A stretch of 64,000 nucleotides of DNA, taken from Mycolicibacterium bacteremicum. Its GTDB lineage: Bacteria; Actinomycetota; Actinomycetes; Mycobacteriales; Mycobacteriaceae. A program made the position numbers and the translations under genes. The notes beneath the pieces were generated by a model. That model saw only the letters and a list, made by a program, of their open reading frames with translations. It had not been told where the DNA came from and made no database searches. Positions 33,129-41,467 of this stretch are shown in pieces (the first letter of the stretch is position 1; every line of letters starts with the position of its first letter). The stretch spans positions 62,001 through 126,000 of the forward strand of contig NZ_MVHJ01000013.1 in NCBI RefSeq assembly GCF_002086115.1. Reading direction: 5' to 3'.

Positions 33129-33752
33129 TCATGCGGAACCACCGCCGGATCGTTCCCCGACAACCCCCAGCGCGCGCAGGGTGAAACTTTCGACGCGGGC
33201 CCGTGACGCGGGGATCTGGGCGGGATCGAAGATTCTGGCCGAGGTCAGTTCGCGGCTCACCAGTGCCGCGATGGCGATGGCGTCGGACTCCGGGTCGGCG
33301 ACCGGGAACGAGCCGTCGGCCTGCCCGGCGGCCAGGATGCCGGTCAGGGAGGCCTCGCGGCGGGCTCGAGATAGCTCGCGCGCCTCCTTGTAGCCCTTTG
33401 CCGAGCGCATCTCGTCGCAGTCGAGCACCGCGAGGTAGCGGTGCAGGCTGGTATCGGTGGCCAGCGTGAACATCTGGTCCAGCCAGGTGCGCAGTTGCCC
33501 GGTCGGATCGGCGCCGTTGTTGCCTGCGATCTCGTCGAGTCGGGCCGCCAGGCGCTCGGTGACCTGGTGCAGCATCGCCAGGAACAGCTCGTCCTTGGAC
33601 TGATAGTGCCGGTAGAAGGCGCGGCTGGACACCCCGGCGCGGGCCAGGATCGCCGATACCGGGATCGGGCCGTCATGCGGTTCGGCCAGGCAGGCGAAGG
33701 TGGCCTCGACAATGCTGTCGCGCTCGTCGGCTCCAGGATCGTCAGACGGCAC
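33129..33752 (-). CDS. TetR family transcriptional regulator upstream of the mce operon
   Basis: A 207-residue regulator with an N-terminal helix-turn-helix (about 12-58: PVSAILARAGVSSRAFYRHY) and a typical TetR ligand-binding domain. It lies directly upstream of yrbEA on the same strand with 193 bp between, so it may control the mce operon or only itself and the divergent hydrolase gene. It is a single-domain TetR protein, unlike the double TetR Mce3R (about 400 residues). The GTG at 33752 is followed at once by the family sequence. An operator-like palindrome lies in the 90-bp divergent gap. Confidence 0.88.
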   Translation of the reverse strand: MPSDDPGADERDSIVEATFACLAEPHDGPIPVSAILARAGVSSRAFYRHYQSKDELFLAMLHQVTERLAARLDEIAGNNGADPTGQLRTWLDQMFTLATDTSLHRYLAVLDCDEMRSAKGYKEARELSRARREASLTGILAAGQADGSFPVADPESDAIAIAALVSRELTSARIFDPAQIPASRARVESFTLRALGVVGERSGGGSA

Positions 33753-33785
33753 GGATGGCAGTCTAGAGACCCGCTTCCGGACCCG

Positions 33786-33799
33786 ACCGACCGGTCAGT
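33786..33799. promoter_or_regulatory. Palindrome ACCGACCGGTCAGT, candidate TetR operator
   Basis: A 14-bp inverted repeat with one mismatched pair and core GACCGGTC, between the divergent TetR and hydrolase genes. The spacing to both starts (33 and 43 bp) suits shared repression. Confidence 0.5.
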
Positions 33800-33842
33800 A
33801 ACGTGAGTCACAAGCCCCCGCAGGGACGGCGAGAGGAAGCCC

Positions 33843-34709
33843 GTGAGCACTGTCGACAGCACCCCGCAGACCGTGACGTTCCGTGGCGTCGACGGCCTCA
33901 ACCTGGTCGCCGACGAGTGGAACGGCACCGGCAGCGATCCGGCTGATTCGGGGCCCACCATCCTGCTGCTGCACGGCGGCGGGCAGAACCGGCACTCGTG
34001 GAAGAACACCGGCCAGATCCTGGCCGCGCGCGGTAAGCACGTCATCGCCCTGGACAGCCGCGGCCACGGCGACAGCGACTACTCCCCCGCCGCCGATTAC
34101 TCGGTCGAGACGCTGAGCGCCGACACCCAGCAGGTGCTGTACCAGATCGGCAGGCCGGTCGTGCTGATCGGCGCCAGCATGGGCGGGCTGACCGGCATCT
34201 TGGCCGCGCATGAAGCCGGTCCGGAGATTGTCACCAAGCTCGTGCTCGTCGACGTGGTGCCGCGGTTCGAGAAGGACGGCAGCGCCCGTATCCGCGATTT
34301 CATGTTCAACCACATTCACGGCTTCGACTCGCTCGAGCAGGCCGCCGACGCGGTGGCCGCCTACCTGCCGCACCGGCCCAAGCCGCGCAGCGTCGAGGGG
34401 CTGAAGAAGAATCTGCGTCTGCGGGACGGCCGGTGGTACTGGCACTGGGATCCGGCGTTTCTCACCAAGCCCGGTGACGATCCGTTCGCGCGGGTGGACA
34501 TGCTGGAGTCGGCAGCCCAGAATCTGACCGTGCCGATCCTGCTGATCCGCGGAAAATTGTCTGACGTGGTGTCCGTCGAAGGCGTGCAGGGCTTCCTGGA
34601 ACAGGTGCCCACTGCCGAATTCGTCGAACTGTCCGATGCCGGGCACACCGCCGCCGGTGACGACAACGACGCCTTCACCGACGCCGTCGTCGCCTTCGTC
34701 GACAAGTGA
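33843..34709 (+). CDS. Alpha/beta hydrolase
   Basis: A 288-residue alpha/beta hydrolase with the oxyanion HGGG (44-47), nucleophile elbow GASMGG (Ser112), an acid in RGKLSDVV and His in SDAGHTAAG. It is a serine hydrolase, probably an esterase or lactonase; substrate unknown. The GTG at 33843 is preceded by GAGAGGAAG. It is coupled to the next gene by a 4-bp GTGA overlap. It is divergent from the TetR gene, with a shared palindrome. Confidence 0.88.
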   Translation: MSTVDSTPQTVTFRGVDGLNLVADEWNGTGSDPADSGPTILLLHGGGQNRHSWKNTGQILAARGKHVIALDSRGHGDSDYSPAADYSVETLSADTQQVLYQIGRPVVLIGASMGGLTGILAAHEAGPEIVTKLVLVDVVPRFEKDGSARIRDFMFNHIHGFDSLEQAADAVAAYLPHRPKPRSVEGLKKNLRLRDGRWYWHWDPAFLTKPGDDPFARVDMLESAAQNLTVPILLIRGKLSDVVSVEGVQGFLEQVPTAEFVELSDAGHTAAGDDNDAFTDAVVAFVDK

Positions 34710-37591
34710 GCGACATGACGACCGGTTGCTCAGGATTCAATTTCCTGCGCCAGCCCGCCCTGCCCGCACCGCAGATCACCGAGGCGCAGGCCACCGAACT
34801 GCTGGCCACCCACTACGCGCTGAGCAAGGCGGTGAGATCGCTTGGCAGTCAGCAGGACTGCAATTTCACCGTGGTCGAGGAGGGCGTCCCGGTCGCGGTG
34901 CTCAAGATCGCCAACCCGGCCTTCACCGAACCCGAACTGGCCGCCCAGGACGCCGCCGCCGCGCTGATCGCGCGCGCCGAGCCCGACCTGCGGGTCGCGG
35001 TCCCGATCGACACCGCCGACGGCCAGAAGTTCGCGGTCGCCGCACCGGATTCCGGCGCGGGCCAGATCCGGCTGCTGCCCTACCTGTCCGGGGGCACGCT
35101 GAACGAACGCGGGTATCTGGCACCGCCGGTGGTGGCCGCCTTGGGCGATATCGCCGGACGGGTCAGTCGCGCGCTGGCCGACTTCGCCCATCCGGGCCTG
35201 GACCGCATCCTGCAGTGGGATCTGCGCTACGGCAACCGGGTGGTCGACGAGTTGATCGCGCATGTCCCGGACCGGCAGGCCGAGATCGCCGCGGCCGCAC
35301 AGGAGGCCGGGCAACGGATCTCGGCCGTCGCCGACGAACTGCCGCAGCAGGCGGTGCATCTGGACCTCACCGATGCCAACGTGATCGTCGGGCCGTCCGG
35401 TCGCCCGGACGGTGTCATCGACTTCGGGGACCTCTCCCGCAGCTGGGCGGTGTCCGAGATCGCGATCACGCTGTCCTCGGTACTCGGCCACCCGGGCGCC
35501 GATCCGACGTCGATCCTGCCCGGCATCAAGGCGTTTCATGCCGTGCGCCCCTTGCAGGTCGCCGAGGCCCGGGCATTGTGGCCGCTGCTGGTGTTGCGGA
35601 CCGCGGTGCTGATCGTCAGCGGTGCCCAGCAGGCCGCGCTGGACCCGGACAACAGCTACATCACCGAGCAGGCCGACGACGAATGGCGGATGTTCGACGC
35701 GGCGACGTCGGTGCCGCAGGACGTGATGACGGCGCTGATCCTGGCCGAATTGGGGCTCGCCGATGCACCGCGGCAACCCGAGATCGAGAACCGGCTGATC
35801 GCCGATCTGGATCCCGCCGCCGTGGTGACACTGGATCTCTCCGACACCCGCGATGATGCCGACGAACTCGCCGCCGAGGCGGTGCGGGCCGGGGCCGCGC
35901 TGGTGGTGAGCTGCTTCGGGAAGCCGCGGCTGGGCCGTGCCCCACTGCTGTCGGCCGACAGTCCGGAGGTCGTCGAGACCGGCATCGCGGTGTGGCCGGC
36001 TGCCGGCACCCGGGTGCTGGCCCCCTGGGACGGCGAGGTCGTCGACCGCGCCGATGACACGATCACCCTGCGCGGACTGGACTTCGAGCTGACCCTGAGC
36101 GGTGCCGAATCGACCACCGCGCCGGGGCATGTGCGCGCCGGTGAACACCTCGGTGTGCTCGGGGCCGGCCGGGCCACCCGGCTGGCGGTCCGTCCGCTCG
36201 GGGCGCCGACCGCTCCGGCCTACACGACCGCCGAACTGGCCCCGGGCTGGTTGGCGTTGTCGCGAGATCCTCGAACGGTTCTGGGCCTGGACCCGCTCGA
36301 CGATGCGCGGCCGCGCGACCTGCTGGACCGCCGTGACGACAGCTTCGCCTCGGTGCAGGAGCGCTACTACCGCAATCCGCCGCAGATCGAGCGCGGGCAC
36401 CGGCACTACCTGATGTCCACGGCCGGGCGGGTGTACCTGGACATGGTCAACAACGTCACCGTGCTCGGCCATGCCCACCCCCGGGTCGCCGACGCCGCGT
36501 CCCGCCAGCTGCGCCGGCTCAACACCAACTCCCGGTTCAACTACGAGGCCGTGGTGGAGTTCAGCGAGCGGATCGCCGCCACCCTGCCCGAACAGCTCGA
36601 CACCGTGTTCCTGGTCAATTCCGGTTCGGAGGCCAGCGATCTGGCGATCCGGCTGGCGATGGCGGTGACCGGACGCCGCGATGTGGTCGCGGTCCGCGAG
36701 GCCTACCACGGGTGGACCTACGCCACCGATGCGGTGTCGACCTCGACGGCGGACAACCCGAACGCGCTGTCCACCCGTCCGGACTGGGTGCACACCGTGG
36801 AATCACCGAACAGCTTCCGCGGCAAGTACCGTGGCGCGGAAGCCCATCGGTACGCCGGCGAGGCGGTGGCGCAGATCCAGGAGATGACGGCGGCGGGCCG
36901 CCCGCCCGCAGCCTTCATCTGCGAACCGGTGTACGGCAATGCCGGCGGGATGGCCCTGCCCGACGGTTATCTGCGGCAGGTGTACGACGCGGTGCGCGGC
37001 GCCGGCGGGGTGGCCATCGCCGACGAGGTGCAGGTCGGTTACGGCCGTCTGGGACAGTGGTTCTGGGGTTTCCCGCAGCAGCAGGTGGTGCCCGACATCA
37101 TCTCGGTGGCCAAGGCGACCGGTAACGGGTATCCGCTGGGTGCGGTGATCACCACCCGCGCGATCGCCGAGGGTTTCCGGTCACAGGGATACTTCTTCTC
37201 CTCCACCGGAGGCAGCCCGCTGTCCTGTGCGATCGGGTTGGCGGTGCTCGACGTGCTGCGCGATGAAGGGTTGCAGGAGAACGCGTCCCGGGTGGGCGGA
37301 CATCTGAAATCGCGGCTGGAGGCACTGGCCGGTAGGCATCCGATCATCGGCACGGTGCACGGGATGGGGCTGTATCTGGGGGTGGAGATGATCCGCGACC
37401 CGGCCACCCTGGAGCCCGCCACCGAGGAGACCATGGCGATCTGCGAGCGGATGCTGGAACTCGGCGTGGTGATCCAGCCGACCGGCGACCACCAGAACAT
37501 CCTGAAGACCAAGCCCCCGCTGTGCATCGACATCGCCGGTGCCGACTTCTACGTCGACATGCTCGACCGCACCCTCACCGAACTCTTCTGA
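34706..37591 (+). CDS. Three-domain protein: aminoglycoside-phosphotransferase-like kinase, M23-like domain, class III aminotransferase
   Basis: A 961-residue cytoplasmic fusion. Residues 1-350 are an APH/choline-kinase-like domain with HLDLTDAN (218-225) and IDFGD (238-242). Residues about 425-500 resemble a lysostaphin-type (M23) beta-barrel (VLAPWDGEVVDRADDTI), without an obvious full metal site. Residues about 540-961 are a class III aminotransferase, with DEVQ (773-776) and the PLP lysine in AKATGNGYP (Lys803). This arrangement is known as a family related to ethanolamine-phosphate phospho-lyase. A kinase that phosphorylates an amino alcohol, feeding a phospho-lyase, would be logical but is not shown. 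The GTG at 34706 overlaps the hydrolase stop; an ATG at 34715 is the alternative. Confidence 0.88.
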   Translation: MSDMTTGCSGFNFLRQPALPAPQITEAQATELLATHYALSKAVRSLGSQQDCNFTVVEEGVPVAVLKIANPAFTEPELAAQDAAAALIARAEPDLRVAVPIDTADGQKFAVAAPDSGAGQIRLLPYLSGGTLNERGYLAPPVVAALGDIAGRVSRALADFAHPGLDRILQWDLRYGNRVVDELIAHVPDRQAEIAAAAQEAGQRISAVADELPQQAVHLDLTDANVIVGPSGRPDGVIDFGDLSRSWAVSEIAITLSSVLGHPGADPTSILPGIKAFHAVRPLQVAEARALWPLLVLRTAVLIVSGAQQAALDPDNSYITEQADDEWRMFDAATSVPQDVMTALILAELGLADAPRQPEIENRLIADLDPAAVVTLDLSDTRDDADELAAEAVRAGAALVVSCFGKPRLGRAPLLSADSPEVVETGIAVWPAAGTRVLAPWDGEVVDRADDTITLRGLDFELTLSGAESTTAPGHVRAGEHLGVLGAGRATRLAVRPLGAPTAPAYTTAELAPGWLALSRDPRTVLGLDPLDDARPRDLLDRRDDSFASVQERYYRNPPQIERGHRHYLMSTAGRVYLDMVNNVTVLGHAHPRVADAASRQLRRLNTNSRFNYEAVVEFSERIAATLPEQLDTVFLVNSGSEASDLAIRLAMAVTGRRDVVAVREAYHGWTYATDAVSTSTADNPNALSTRPDWVHTVESPNSFRGKYRGAEAHRYAGEAVAQIQEMTAAGRPPAAFICEPVYGNAGGMALPDGYLRQVYDAVRGAGGVAIADEVQVGYGRLGQWFWGFPQQQVVPDIISVAKATGNGYPLGAVITTRAIAEGFRSQGYFFSSTGGSPLSCAIGLAVLDVLRDEGLQENASRVGGHLKSRLEALAGRHPIIGTVHGMGLYLGVEMIRDPATLEPATEETMAICERMLELGVVIQPTGDHQNILKTKPPLCIDIAGADFYVDMLDRTLTELF

Positions 37592-37609
37592 TCCCTTCCC
37601 GGCGACCGT

Positions 37610-37631
37610 GCGTGTCTGCACCCCGACACGC
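37610..37631. terminator. Terminator hairpin after the aminotransferase fusion gene
   Basis: GCGTGTC and GACACGC pair perfectly around an 8-base loop, with further CCCGGC/GCCGGG pairing outside. It lies between convergent genes. Confidence 0.6.
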
Positions 37632-37672
37632 CGTCGCAAGCCGGGAGTTCACGCACGCTCGCGTCGATCAGA

Positions 37673-37831
37673 TCAGGCCTTCTCGGCCTCGGCGAGGCGC
37701 TGGTGCAGCCGGGCTCGGATGTCCTCGGGCGTGTAGGACCGGCGGATGCGCTGATCCCGCGCGACCAGCACGCCGCCGGCCACCACACCGGCGACACCGG
37801 CCAATCCGACCCACTTCCAGATGCTTCGCAT
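37673..37831 (-). CDS. Small membrane protein of unknown function
   Basis: A 52-residue reading frame with one hydrophobic helix (WVGLAGVAGVVAGGVLVA) after a short basic start (MRSIWKW), then a charged tail of about 28 residues (YTPEDIRARLHQRLAEAE). It resembles the small single-span proteins annotated in mycobacteria as hypothetical. The ATG at 37831 is the only sensible start. It is divergent from the next gene by only 26 bp. No function can be proposed. Confidence 0.7.
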   Translation of the reverse strand: MRSIWKWVGLAGVAGVVAGGVLVARDQRIRRSYTPEDIRARLHQRLAEAEKA

Positions 37832-37857
37832 GCAGCGATTGTGCCTAAGCTGCCCGG

Positions 37858-38553
37858 GTGGACGCACACACGGTGGGACTGGCCAAGGCGCTGCAGGAGA
37901 CCCGCACCGGGGACATCTGGCTGTTCCGGGGCGGGTCGGGCCCCGACCGCGCCATCCAGACGTTGACCAACGCACCGGTCAATCACGTGGGCATGACGGT
38001 GGCCATCGATGATCTGCCGCCGCTGATCTGGCACGCCGAGCTCGGCCAGAAGTTGCTGGACCTGTGGACGGGGACCCATCACCGCGGGGTGCAGCTCAAC
38101 GATGCCCGCGAGGTTGTCGAACGCTGGGTGCACGAGTACGGGCAGAAGGCCTGGCTGCGTCAGCTCACGCCGCCGGCGAACCGCGAGCAGGAGGACCACA
38201 TGCTCAAGGTGATCGCCCGGATGAACGGCACCGCGTTCCCGTCGACGGCCCGGCTGACCGGGCGGTGGCTGCGCGGCCGGCTGCCGATCGTCAGCGATTT
38301 CACCCGCGGCCTGCCGATCATCCACCGCAAGGTGCGCGAGTCGGCAGAACGCGACAAGGTCCGGCGCCGGTCGACCGGGTTGGAGACGGCCTACTGCGCG
38401 GAGACCGTGGCCATCACCTACGAGGAGATGGGGTTGATGACGACCGAGAAGCGGGAGAACTACTTCGATCCGGGCAAGTTCTGGAGCGGGGACACCCTGA
38501 CGTTGGCGCCGGGCTACGCGCTCGGCGACGAAATCGCGGTGACGGTGGACTAG
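37858..38553 (+). CDS. Permuted papain-like (YiiX/YebB-type) cysteine hydrolase
   Basis: A 231-residue cytoplasmic protein with the layout of circularly permuted NlpC/P60 enzymes: a GDIWLFRGG start, a His in NHVGMTVA (about 42-49), and a later Cys in AYCAETVA (about 180), giving the His-before-Cys order. Such enzymes may cleave amide or lipid ester bonds; mycobacterial members have no proven substrate that I know of. The GTG at 37858 is used. Its stop codon TAG overlaps the reverse-complement stop of the convergent DUF1254 gene at CTAG. Confidence 0.65.
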   Translation: MDAHTVGLAKALQETRTGDIWLFRGGSGPDRAIQTLTNAPVNHVGMTVAIDDLPPLIWHAELGQKLLDLWTGTHHRGVQLNDAREVVERWVHEYGQKAWLRQLTPPANREQEDHMLKVIARMNGTAFPSTARLTGRWLRGRLPIVSDFTRGLPIIHRKVRESAERDKVRRRSTGLETAYCAETVAITYEEMGLMTTEKRENYFDPGKFWSGDTLTLAPGYALGDEIAVTVD

Positions 38554-39497
38554 CTCGACGTCAGTTCCGGCGGCGCCCAGCTGCCGTCGAGGATCTGCCG
38601 GCGCGGCCGGTACAGGCGGATGACGTAGTTCCAATCCTGCGGCGTGACAATGGTGTTCGGTGCCAACTCGGCATCCGGCTCGGTCACGAACCGGACCGTG
38701 ACCGAGCCGTCGGCGTTGGGTACGCCCGTCACGCTGTTGACCGAGTACAGATTGCGCGCGTTGGGTTCGAAGAAACCCCGCTTGTTGTAGACCGATACCG
38801 ACCAGAACGCGTCCACCGGGACATCGCGGAAGACCATCACGTAGTCGCCGGCGGTCACCCGGGGTTCGGCGCCGACGTAGGTGGCCTCCGACGTCGGCAG
38901 CCCGCCCCAGCCGGCAGCGCAGCCGATGAGGTGGCGCACCGGGTCGACGTCCTCGCGAGTGCCGAACATCCGGTCGTAATTGCCCAGCCCCGCGGCGAGT
39001 TGCAGCAGCGCGGTGCGGGTTTCGTCCATGCTCGCGATGTCGTAGTCGGGCATGACGAACTCGCCTTGCGTGCCGCCCGCCAGGCCGAGCGAGTCCTGCA
39101 GTTCGGCGACGGCCGCGACATCGTCGGCATCGGTCGGGTCGACCAGGATGCGAATTCCGATCGCGGCGTACCGCGAGCCGAACTCCTGCGCGGTCAGCAC
39201 ATGCTCGCCGGGCTGGTGCAGCACGCGGTTGATGTAGTGGTCCTCGTTGACGATCATCGCCGACAGGTACCGCCCGCCGGCGTCCGGCAGGGTCAGGCGG
39301 ATCGGCTCGGCGAGGTCGACCAGCGCGAAGCTGTACAGCGTGTCGCGGTTGAGCCGGATGACGGTCTGCTCCTCGATCCGGGCCGGTGTCCGGTTGTGCC
39401 GGAACCGCCCGATACCGCCGGCGACCGCCTGGTTGTCGCGGAACATCCGGTGGGTCTCGGCGCGGACGAAGTTGTCGGCGTTGACGTGGATCGGCAT
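38550..39497 (-). CDS. DUF1254/DUF1214 domain protein
   Basis: A 315-residue protein whose N-terminal half (ADNFVRAETHRMF, NRDTLYSFALVDL) is DUF1254 and C-terminal half (VDAFWSVSVYNKRGFF, NWNYVIRLYRPRRQILDGSW-like ending) is DUF1214. The function of these domains is not established; many are exported, but this one has no signal peptide. The ATG at 39497 is favoured because GGTGGA lies about 12 bp before it; an ATG six codons upstream (39515) is the alternative. The gene ends in the same CTAG as the convergent gene. Confidence 0.85.
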   Translation of the reverse strand: MPIHVNADNFVRAETHRMFRDNQAVAGGIGRFRHNRTPARIEEQTVIRLNRDTLYSFALVDLAEPIRLTLPDAGGRYLSAMIVNEDHYINRVLHQPGEHVLTAQEFGSRYAAIGIRILVDPTDADDVAAVAELQDSLGLAGGTQGEFVMPDYDIASMDETRTALLQLAAGLGNYDRMFGTREDVDPVRHLIGCAAGWGGLPTSEATYVGAEPRVTAGDYVMVFRDVPVDAFWSVSVYNKRGFFEPNARNLYSVNSVTGVPNADGSVTVRFVTEPDAELAPNTIVTPQDWNYVIRLYRPRRQILDGSWAPPELTSS

Positions 39498-39565
39498 GCG
39501 CGAATTGTCCACCATACGCACGGCCGTTGGCGCTTGAAGGCCGATTCCGTGGGTAACCGATTCGG

Positions 39566-40219
39566 ATGGCAGCCACCACGACCCGCACCAGCGCCGCGGA
39601 CTTCCTGCCGGCATCCCGGGACCTCGAGGTCCTGGCCGAGGCCGCGCGCAGCTGCCGGGGGTGCGAACTCTATCGCGACGCCGAGCAGACCGTGTTCGGA
39701 GCCGGGCCCGACAGGGCCCGGATGCTGCTGGTGGGCGAGCAGCCCGGTGACCGCGAGGACCGCGCCGGTGCGCCTTTCGTCGGTCCGGCGGGCCGGCTGC
39801 TCGACGAGGCATTGGTGGCGGCGCAGATCGACCGCGAGCACGTCTACCTGACCAATGTGGTCAAACATTTCAAGTTCACCCGCGCCGAGGGCAGCGCACG
39901 CCGTATCCACAAGACGCCCAGCCGCACCGAGGTTGTTTCCTGCCGGCCCTGGTTGTTCGCCGAACTGCAGGCCATCGAACCCGATGTGGTGGTACTGCTC
40001 GGCGCCACCGCGGCCAAGGCGCTGCTGGGCAACGACTTTCGGCTCACCCAGCAGCGCGGCGAGGTGTTGCGGGCACCCGATGTGGACGTCGACATCGTCG
40101 CCACCATCCATCCGTCGGCGATCCTGCGGGGGTCACCCGATCAGCGCGAGAGCGCCCTGGCCGACCTGGCCGCCGATCTGCGCACCGCGGCGGGTCTGCT
40201 GTCGGACGGCGATCGCTGA
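39566..40219 (+). CDS. udgX: UdgX family uracil-DNA binding/glycosylase protein
   Basis: A 217-residue DNA-repair protein of the UdgX branch of uracil-DNA glycosylases. GEQPGD (57-62) is the UdgX form of motif A, NVVKHFKF and the insert GSARRIHKTPS (110-120) with His115 match the R-loop whose His forms a covalent adduct with the abasic site after uracil excision in M. smegmatis UdgX. IHPSAILR (181-188) is motif B. Cys30, Cys33 and Cys126 are likely 4Fe-4S ligands. The enzyme would seal uracil sites until repaired by RecA-dependent pathways. It overlaps the DUF72 gene by 1 bp (TGATG). Confidence 0.9.
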   Translation: MAATTTRTSAADFLPASRDLEVLAEAARSCRGCELYRDAEQTVFGAGPDRARMLLVGEQPGDREDRAGAPFVGPAGRLLDEALVAAQIDREHVYLTNVVKHFKFTRAEGSARRIHKTPSRTEVVSCRPWLFAELQAIEPDVVVLLGATAAKALLGNDFRLTQQRGEVLRAPDVDVDIVATIHPSAILRGSPDQRESALADLAADLRTAAGLLSDGDR

Positions 40220-40944
40220 TGGTGGTGCGGATCGGCACGTCGGGCTGGTCCTACGACCACTGGGCCGGAGTGCTGTATCCGCCGAAGCTGCCGGCCGCGC
40301 GGAGGCTGGCGGTCTACGTGGACGAGTTCGACACCGTGGAGCTCAACGCCAGTTTCTACCGCTGGCCCAAGCCGACGACGTTCGCGCAGTGGCGCAACCG
40401 CCTGCCGGACGGGTTCGCGATGACGGTGAAGGCGCCGCGCGGGCTCACCCACGCCCGCCGCCTGCGGTCGCCGGAAGAGTGGATCGAGCGCATCGCGGCC
40501 GGCTGGGCCGAACTCGGCTCCCGGCGTGCCGCGCTGCTGGTCCAGTTGCATCCGGCCCAGCAGCGCGACGATGAACGCCTCGACCGTTTCCTGACCGCCA
40601 TGCCGGATTCGATCCCGGTGGCGATGGAACTGCGCCACCCATCCTGGGACGATCCGGCGGTCTACGACCTGCTGCGCGGCCATGGTGCGGCCTACGTCGT
40701 GATGAGCGGTCCGGGATTGCCGTGTGTGGTGGCGGCGACGGCTCAGCTGGCCTATCTGCGTCTGCACGGCCCCGGCGGCGAGGCGATGTACACCGGCTCC
40801 TACGACACCGCGGACCTGCGCCGTTGGGCAGAAGAGCTCCGCAGATGGGATGCCGAAGGCCGAGATGTACTGGTGTACTTCAACAATGACCTCGGCGGTC
40901 ACGCGGTGCGCAACGCGCAGGAATTACGTGCCATGCTCAGCTGA
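40219..40944 (+). CDS. DUF72 family protein
   Basis: A 241-residue TIM-barrel-like protein with the family's GTSGWSYDHW start, the NASFYRWPK and AVKAPRGLTH-type segments (here TVKAPRGLTH), and the C-terminal VYFNNDLGGHAVRNA. DUF72 has no established reaction; it is often found beside DNA-repair or nucleotide genes. The ATG shares its A with the stop of udgX, so the two are translationally coupled. Confidence 0.9.
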   Translation: MVVRIGTSGWSYDHWAGVLYPPKLPAARRLAVYVDEFDTVELNASFYRWPKPTTFAQWRNRLPDGFAMTVKAPRGLTHARRLRSPEEWIERIAAGWAELGSRRAALLVQLHPAQQRDDERLDRFLTAMPDSIPVAMELRHPSWDDPAVYDLLRGHGAAYVVMSGPGLPCVVAATAQLAYLRLHGPGGEAMYTGSYDTADLRRWAEELRRWDAEGRDVLVYFNNDLGGHAVRNAQELRAMLS

Positions 40945-40972
40945 CCGGACACCTGCGCGTACGGTGCAGTAC

Positions 40973-41467
40973 ATGCCGTTGCGTCATGTGGATCCCGAGC
41001 GACCCCGCGGTTCCAAATACCACGCCAGCGTGCGGTTCGGGCGCTCACCCATCGGGCAGTTCGTCGCCCGGCACATCGCCCGTCGCACCGATCCGTATCT
41101 GTTCCGGCTGACCGGCGGCCGGATCAACATGGGCCCCATCATCAACGCCCCGCTGGTCACGACCGGGGCGAAATCCGGCAAACGCCGCCAGGTGCAGCTG
41201 ACCTATTTCCACGACGGCGCCGACGTCATCCTGCTCGCGTCCAACTACGGCGGCGCCAAACACCCACAGTGGTATCACAACCTGAAGGCCAACCCGGACT
41301 GCGAGTTCGGGATGGAACACTTCACCGCGGCCGAGGTCACCGATGCCGGCGACTACGAACGATTGTTCGGCCTGGCCGAGCGGGTGTACGCGGGATACGA
41401 CGATTACCGGGACAAGACGGCCCCGGCCGGCCGCACGATCCCGATCTTCCGGCTCACCCCGCGCTGA
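40973..41467 (+). CDS. Deazaflavin(F420)-dependent nitroreductase family protein (Ddn-like)
   Basis: A 164-residue member of the Ddn/FDOR-B family. The segments LVTTGAKSGKRRQVQL, LLASNYGGAKHPQWYHNLKA and CEFGMEH are characteristic; they bind cofactor F420. Relatives reduce quinones, nitroimidazoles or steroid-like enones. The ATG at 40973 is used; an in-frame GTG at 40964 is possible. It runs 14 bp into the end of the convergent NTF2-like gene. Confidence 0.88.
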   Translation: MPLRHVDPERPRGSKYHASVRFGRSPIGQFVARHIARRTDPYLFRLTGGRINMGPIINAPLVTTGAKSGKRRQVQLTYFHDGADVILLASNYGGAKHPQWYHNLKANPDCEFGMEHFTAAEVTDAGDYERLFGLAERVYAGYDDYRDKTAPAGRTIPIFRLTPR

